Of a stretch of 64,000 nucleotides of DNA, positions 60,021-64,000 are shown piece after piece. The notes beneath the pieces are model-generated. The model was not told where the DNA came from. It was given only the letters and a program-made list of their open reading frames with translations, and did no database searches. How positions within the stretch are numbered: the first letter of the stretch is position 1; every line of letters starts with the position of its first letter. Source of the stretch: Trichuris trichiura (Eukaryota; Nematoda; Enoplea; Trichinellida; Trichuridae); NCBI GenBank assembly GCA_037903355.1, contig JBAJFE010000005.1, forward strand, positions 3,410,001-3,474,000, written 5' to 3'. The position numbers were made by a program, and so were the translations under genes.

Positions 60021-62228
60021 TGTACGCTTGCGAAAGAGAAATCGTAATGGACAGCAGTAGGATAATTTACCTAAGGTGCACTTTGAAAAGCATAACACAG
60101 GGTAAGAACAACTCCAAAACGATGACAGGCAGAACATTTTGGTCTGGCAATGTTTAACCTTAAACGTCAAAACATCTTGCACTCTTATGGTCGAGAGTTA
60201 ACGAGTTCTCAAAAATGCAGTTGAAGTAATAAGATGTGACTGCTTTTTAAACAATGTGCTTACTATGCTTTGAATATATTACATACATCAAAAATTTAGG
60301 ACGGAGACGGAGACGGAGACGGATGCACCGGATGTTTCGGCTGTCTTTTCCCATGTGGTGCCGGTGAGGTATGACATGCTTTTTTTCATTCATATTTCGT
60401 CTAAATTCATGATATTTTTACATTATAAACACGGAGAGCGCTTTCTACCCATAGCAAACGTCAACTGCGAAAGACCATGCTTAGGTTGATGACGTAAGGG
60501 AAAATTCGTTGCTTAGAAAATATTGCAACGTAAGACTCACCGTAACATCTTCCAACTCACACCTCTCCATTAATAAATCAAACCTTCCATTGCGGATAAG
60601 GTTAATAATGAAAAGCTTTTACTGCTGTATCAGGCTACGTGTAAATCTAATACATAAAGGTCGTGCAAAACGAAAAACCAATTATGGACTTAATCCTGTT
60701 TATTCTATTCCTATAGTTCCATTCGATGTATCACTAGATAGAGTCTCAGTTTGACCGAACGCACTAAGGCGCCAGTTTTACTCTCCACTGAAGACGCACA
60801 TCACTATCTCGAATATTCAAAGGTTCCATAATCGATTCAGTTAAGCACACAAACTGACTCACATTTAGTTGAACTAAAAATGTAGCCGCAGAGTCAGAAC
60901 AGCGCAAACGCTGAAGACATAATGCACACTATCAGAAACAAGCTGATTAGTGTCCATCAGGTCAGCCGAAGAAAAAAGGAATATCTTTTGTTTACTAAGC
61001 AGTTGGTCGCCCTAAGCTAAACATTGGCGTCAAACAGATTTTGCCATAATAAAACGGCATGCAGTGGCCATGAACTTATAAGCATCTAGGCTGTTGTGCG
61101 ATTGTACGTTCGAGAATTTTTTCTCACATTCACTTTTTAGGGGAAATATAAAAAGGGAAAGGAAGGACAGAATGAGGCAAAGGAGAAAAAGACATTGAAG
61201 AAAAAATAACTCAAGCTAAGGGATGAATCAATGACCATCCATTTCTTACTGCTTGAGCGAGACCAACGTCTGTCTTTATTGTAGCGTTATGCAAACCTTC
61301 TGTAAGGTCACTTATTTAAATATAATTGCGCTTTCCGAATAAAAATGGGAACTGAAACGTTTGGTGCTCTTCCTTACGACGTAACGTAGGAAATACTTCA
61401 GAAACATAATAAACTCAATAAACACTGCATATGAGAACTGCGCGATCAATGAAAGAAGTGACATGACAAGGAACTTGCAAAAACTGAACACTTTCCCCAG
61501 CCATTTCAACGCTCAATGCGTAGCATTCCTAATGGAAAAACAATCGTGTGTTGAAAGCAAGTAAGTGCATCTTTAACGCGCTCAGGTAGATGTACGCGCA
61601 ATGATTTTGAAACTGCGCACCAGCAAAAAGTCTCAGCAGTATATTAATTAATAATGCACTGTTTTATAAACAACTGATTGATATAATCACCGTGCGGATA
61701 TTATGCTGCAGACTAATCATAGTTAATTAACAAGTGGATGTTATGATACAATCACGTTAAAAGAGCCATGTGCGAATATTTTTATGCACTTCGCGATTAT
61801 TACCGAAAAACGACGTTTGCATTTCCGGGCCAATTCTTGCTACTAAGAAATCAAAGTTTGCTAGATTTAGTTTTTCTAACGGATTTTTTTGAACTAGTTT
61901 TATTATGCAGGCAAATGAAACTAGTTCACTTGTTTGTTTCTTTTATTAACATTTGACCCGGCTTTAACGGTAAACATAAACAATAATGAGAATCCTACAA
62001 TTAGTAGGAAACAGGACGGACGGGCAGCTTAATGATCACAAACACGTTCTTATACAGAACTTCACTAGATCAAAACAACTTCAGAAACCACTAACGAATA
62101 GAAAGGAAATGAGTGGGACCGCAAGCACATAAATACGCAGCCGGATCACAAATGAAGCAAATAAAGAAATAGGCGCATTCTTCCACACGAATATGATTAT
62201 AAAGTTGACACGGAAGTGTTTACCCATT

Positions 62229-62400
62229 AAATGTTTTATTGGCAAAGCTTTTGAAAATCACCGCCTCCCATTTTCGCGGCATAAGGAATGGCAGAACGAC
62301 AGCTGGCACGTCACGGGTGAAACCGACTGTTTTAAATATGGAATTCCTGGGACGTTTTACGGGCTACAATGTTGTAAGTAGAAGAAAAGGCAGACGGAAA
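62229..62400 (+). repeat. Conserved element segment (copy 2)
   Basis: The frame CFIGKAFENHRLPFSRHKEW...WHVTGETDCFKYGIPGTF is the duplicate of 50697-50880. Confidence 0.6.
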
Positions 62401-62699
62401 GGAAATGCAACAGAAATTAGGGAAGGAGAATTTTGTAAAATGGAGAAAAATAAATTGGGAAAACAGGGGGAACGAAGAATTTTCGTAGTCCTAAGAAACC
62501 GTCGAACATAATTATTGTTCAAGCGAAGAAGACCCATGCACGAGGCAAGAATTTGTGCCCCGGATGATATAAAGCCACATAACAGTCACTGCAATGCCAC
62601 TGTCCCTGTTTATGTTTGAATTTATTTTATGTAGAGAGCTTCGTTTATCTCCCTAACAGTAAAATGGCTCCCATCAGAAAGAGCATCCTCGCTTGCAGT

Positions 62700-63535
62700 T
62701 GACCTGTATATTGCGCTGCATGCTGTGCTACTGCTGACGTTTGACAAGCCTGTTCCATCTTCTCCCCCTGATCAATGTCGGTGGACGTGCAGGAGATGTA
62801 TTGGAGCTGTTCGCGTTCCACCAATCAACTGCATTCCTAAAGTACGTTAAAGACTCCTTGTGAACCCGGTATCTGTGCGCTATCACATTACCCGTTTGCC
62901 CAAAAAATGACTCTGAACATTTAGATTTTATTCCGTAGATCACACCAGGGCACTAGACGAACCCTACCTTTCTTTGTCGTTGCGTAGGATGGAAGGGAAG
63001 TTTCAGTTTTCTTTGAAGCAGACCACGAAGCCCATCTTGTTTCTAAGCCGTTTAATTTTTTCCGCCAGGCCTGGATAGTACGGGAGGACGAGCCGTGGTC
63101 CTGAAGCAAGTCTTTTCTCTTTTGTTCTGCCCTCCACGTTGCCGGTAACTATTGAATCGGTGAGATGGGCAGGATACGCATTTTCCCTAAACGTGCTTCT
63201 TATCTGCTCAAATTCTTGTCCTAAGTATTCTTGATCGCAACTGACAAACGCGCACTCAACCATGCTTTATAATAACCGAATCATGAAGCGTGGCGGATAC
63301 TATCACGTGAACTGCACATATTTGTCTGAATGCGTGGATTTCCAAGAAACCGTTGCGTTTATACCCTCATGAGATCGAAAGACCAGGGTGCCGAGGAAAG
63401 GAATTTGTCCTTCCACTTCTTCAATCGTAAATGTTGTCACGTTGGGAAACTAGCAGTTCAAAATTTCCACAAAACTGTCTTCCTTCCTCCTCTTTAGTAT
63501 TGCAAATACAACGTCTGCGTATCGTTAAAAATTGA
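62700..63535 (-). mobile_element. Penelope-like palm-to-GIY-YIG fragment, pseudogene
   Basis: The minus strand runs in order: a degenerate palm YADVVFAIL (63521-63501; YVDD lost), IPFLGTLVF, a THSDKYVQFT-like segment, NAYPAHLTDS, PRLVLPYYPGLAEKIKRL, and a GIY-YIG-like IYGIKSKCSESFFGQTGN. Frameshifts and stops make it inactive. It is the longest C-terminal piece in the window. Confidence 0.82.
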
Positions 63536-63650
63536 AAAATTCTCTGTTCCTTCTGCTATTTTTCTCCTTTTGCAAAAGTTTCTCTTCCCTAAGTTCTACT
63601 GCATTTCCTCTCTCCCTGTCCTTTCTTCCACCTAACGTGTTGTAGCCCCT

Positions 63651-63790
63651 TCAAAGTGTCTCAGGAAGTTCATCTTTAAAATAAACAGTCTGGCCACTGA
63701 CGTGCCAGGAGACGTTCCACCATTCCTTATGTCCCGAAGACGGGAACCGGTGATCACTGAAAGCTTCGCCAGTAAAACATAGAACGGGTA
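63651..63790 (-). repeat. Conserved element segment (third copy)
   Basis: VLCFTGEAFSDHRFPSSGHK ... WHVSGQTVYFKDELPETL lies just upstream, on the same strand, of the Penelope-like fragment. It suggests the segment belongs to the element's 5' region. Confidence 0.6.
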
Positions 63791-64000
63791 TTACTTCAGT
63801 ATCAACATTACGCTCTTTTAAACACCAGTTAGGAGTTCCATTTTTAATGCATAACGAATAGGACAAGCAATTGAAAATCCACGAAGAGTAGCAAGCACGT
63901 AACAATGAAGCCAAGCTAGACTAGGAATAATGATGACGTTAAAATAATGAAGGTATTCCACCCCTTTAAAGCAAACAGTGTTCCAATTTCATAGCGTCAA

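Larger units (their letters stand above)
51651..63190 (+). repeat. Tandem segmental duplication, copy 2
   Basis: Head-to-tail repeat of copy 1. It lacks about 5 kb after the LINE piece and the 313-bp MITE, but has about 830 bp (59186-60020) not present in copy 1. Substitutions are scattered throughout, so the event is not recent. Confidence 0.85.

Noticed and set aside
49449..61509. Conserved minus-strand frames 49661-49449 and 61509-61312 (KWLGKV...FSSHFYSESA)
   Set aside because: The frame lacks an ATG at its start, and replacement changes are about twice as frequent as silent ones between copies, as expected for neutral duplicate DNA.

Overview
The window is animal nuclear DNA. Exons are split by GT-AG introns that are mostly 45-70 bp. 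There are 72-nt eukaryotic tRNA genes, Penelope-like and LINE retroelement debris, and no operon-like gene packing. The tiny introns, an LHX2/9 (apterous/ttx-3 class) homeobox gene and the retroelement content fit a compact invertebrate genome. A nematode is my best guess, possibly an enoplean (Trichuris/Trichinella-like) worm; that is inference, because no lineage marker is decisive.

Layout. 1-3004: no supported gene. 3005-4894 (-): four coding exons of an LHX2/9-type LIM-homeodomain factor, with a probable untranslated leader exon ending at 5200. 6682-11610 (-): a full 19-exon RFC1 gene, the large subunit of the sliding-clamp loader; all phases join to 981 codons, and the ATG sits alone on exon 1. 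14012-26970: thirteen tRNA-Asp(GTC) copies, ten of them in five convergent pairs 210-224 bp apart. Inside this array, 17132-20271 (+) is a seven-blade RCC1-repeat gene with one 2-kb intron.

23.3-36.7 kb and 51-63.5 kb hold broken retroelements: Penelope-like reverse transcriptase and GIY-YIG pieces, and LINE pieces. With them go inverted repeats that carry a hammerhead-ribozyme-like core. 36.9-38.0 kb is a GC-richer 68-bp minisatellite with a homogenised core. From about 35.45 kb onward the window is a head-to-tail tandem segmental duplication (copy 1 about 35449-51650, copy 2 about 51651-63190). Its ends lie in Penelope-like sequence. It contains a paired small ORF with a signal-peptide-like start and a TA-flanked MITE present in only one copy.

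The three confident protein genes have unrelated jobs (neuronal or patterning transcription, DNA replication, RCC1 propeller). Nothing suggests they act together. The interest lies in the repeat architecture: paired tRNA genes, fold-back elements with ribozyme-like cores, and a duplication apparently seeded by retroelement fragments.
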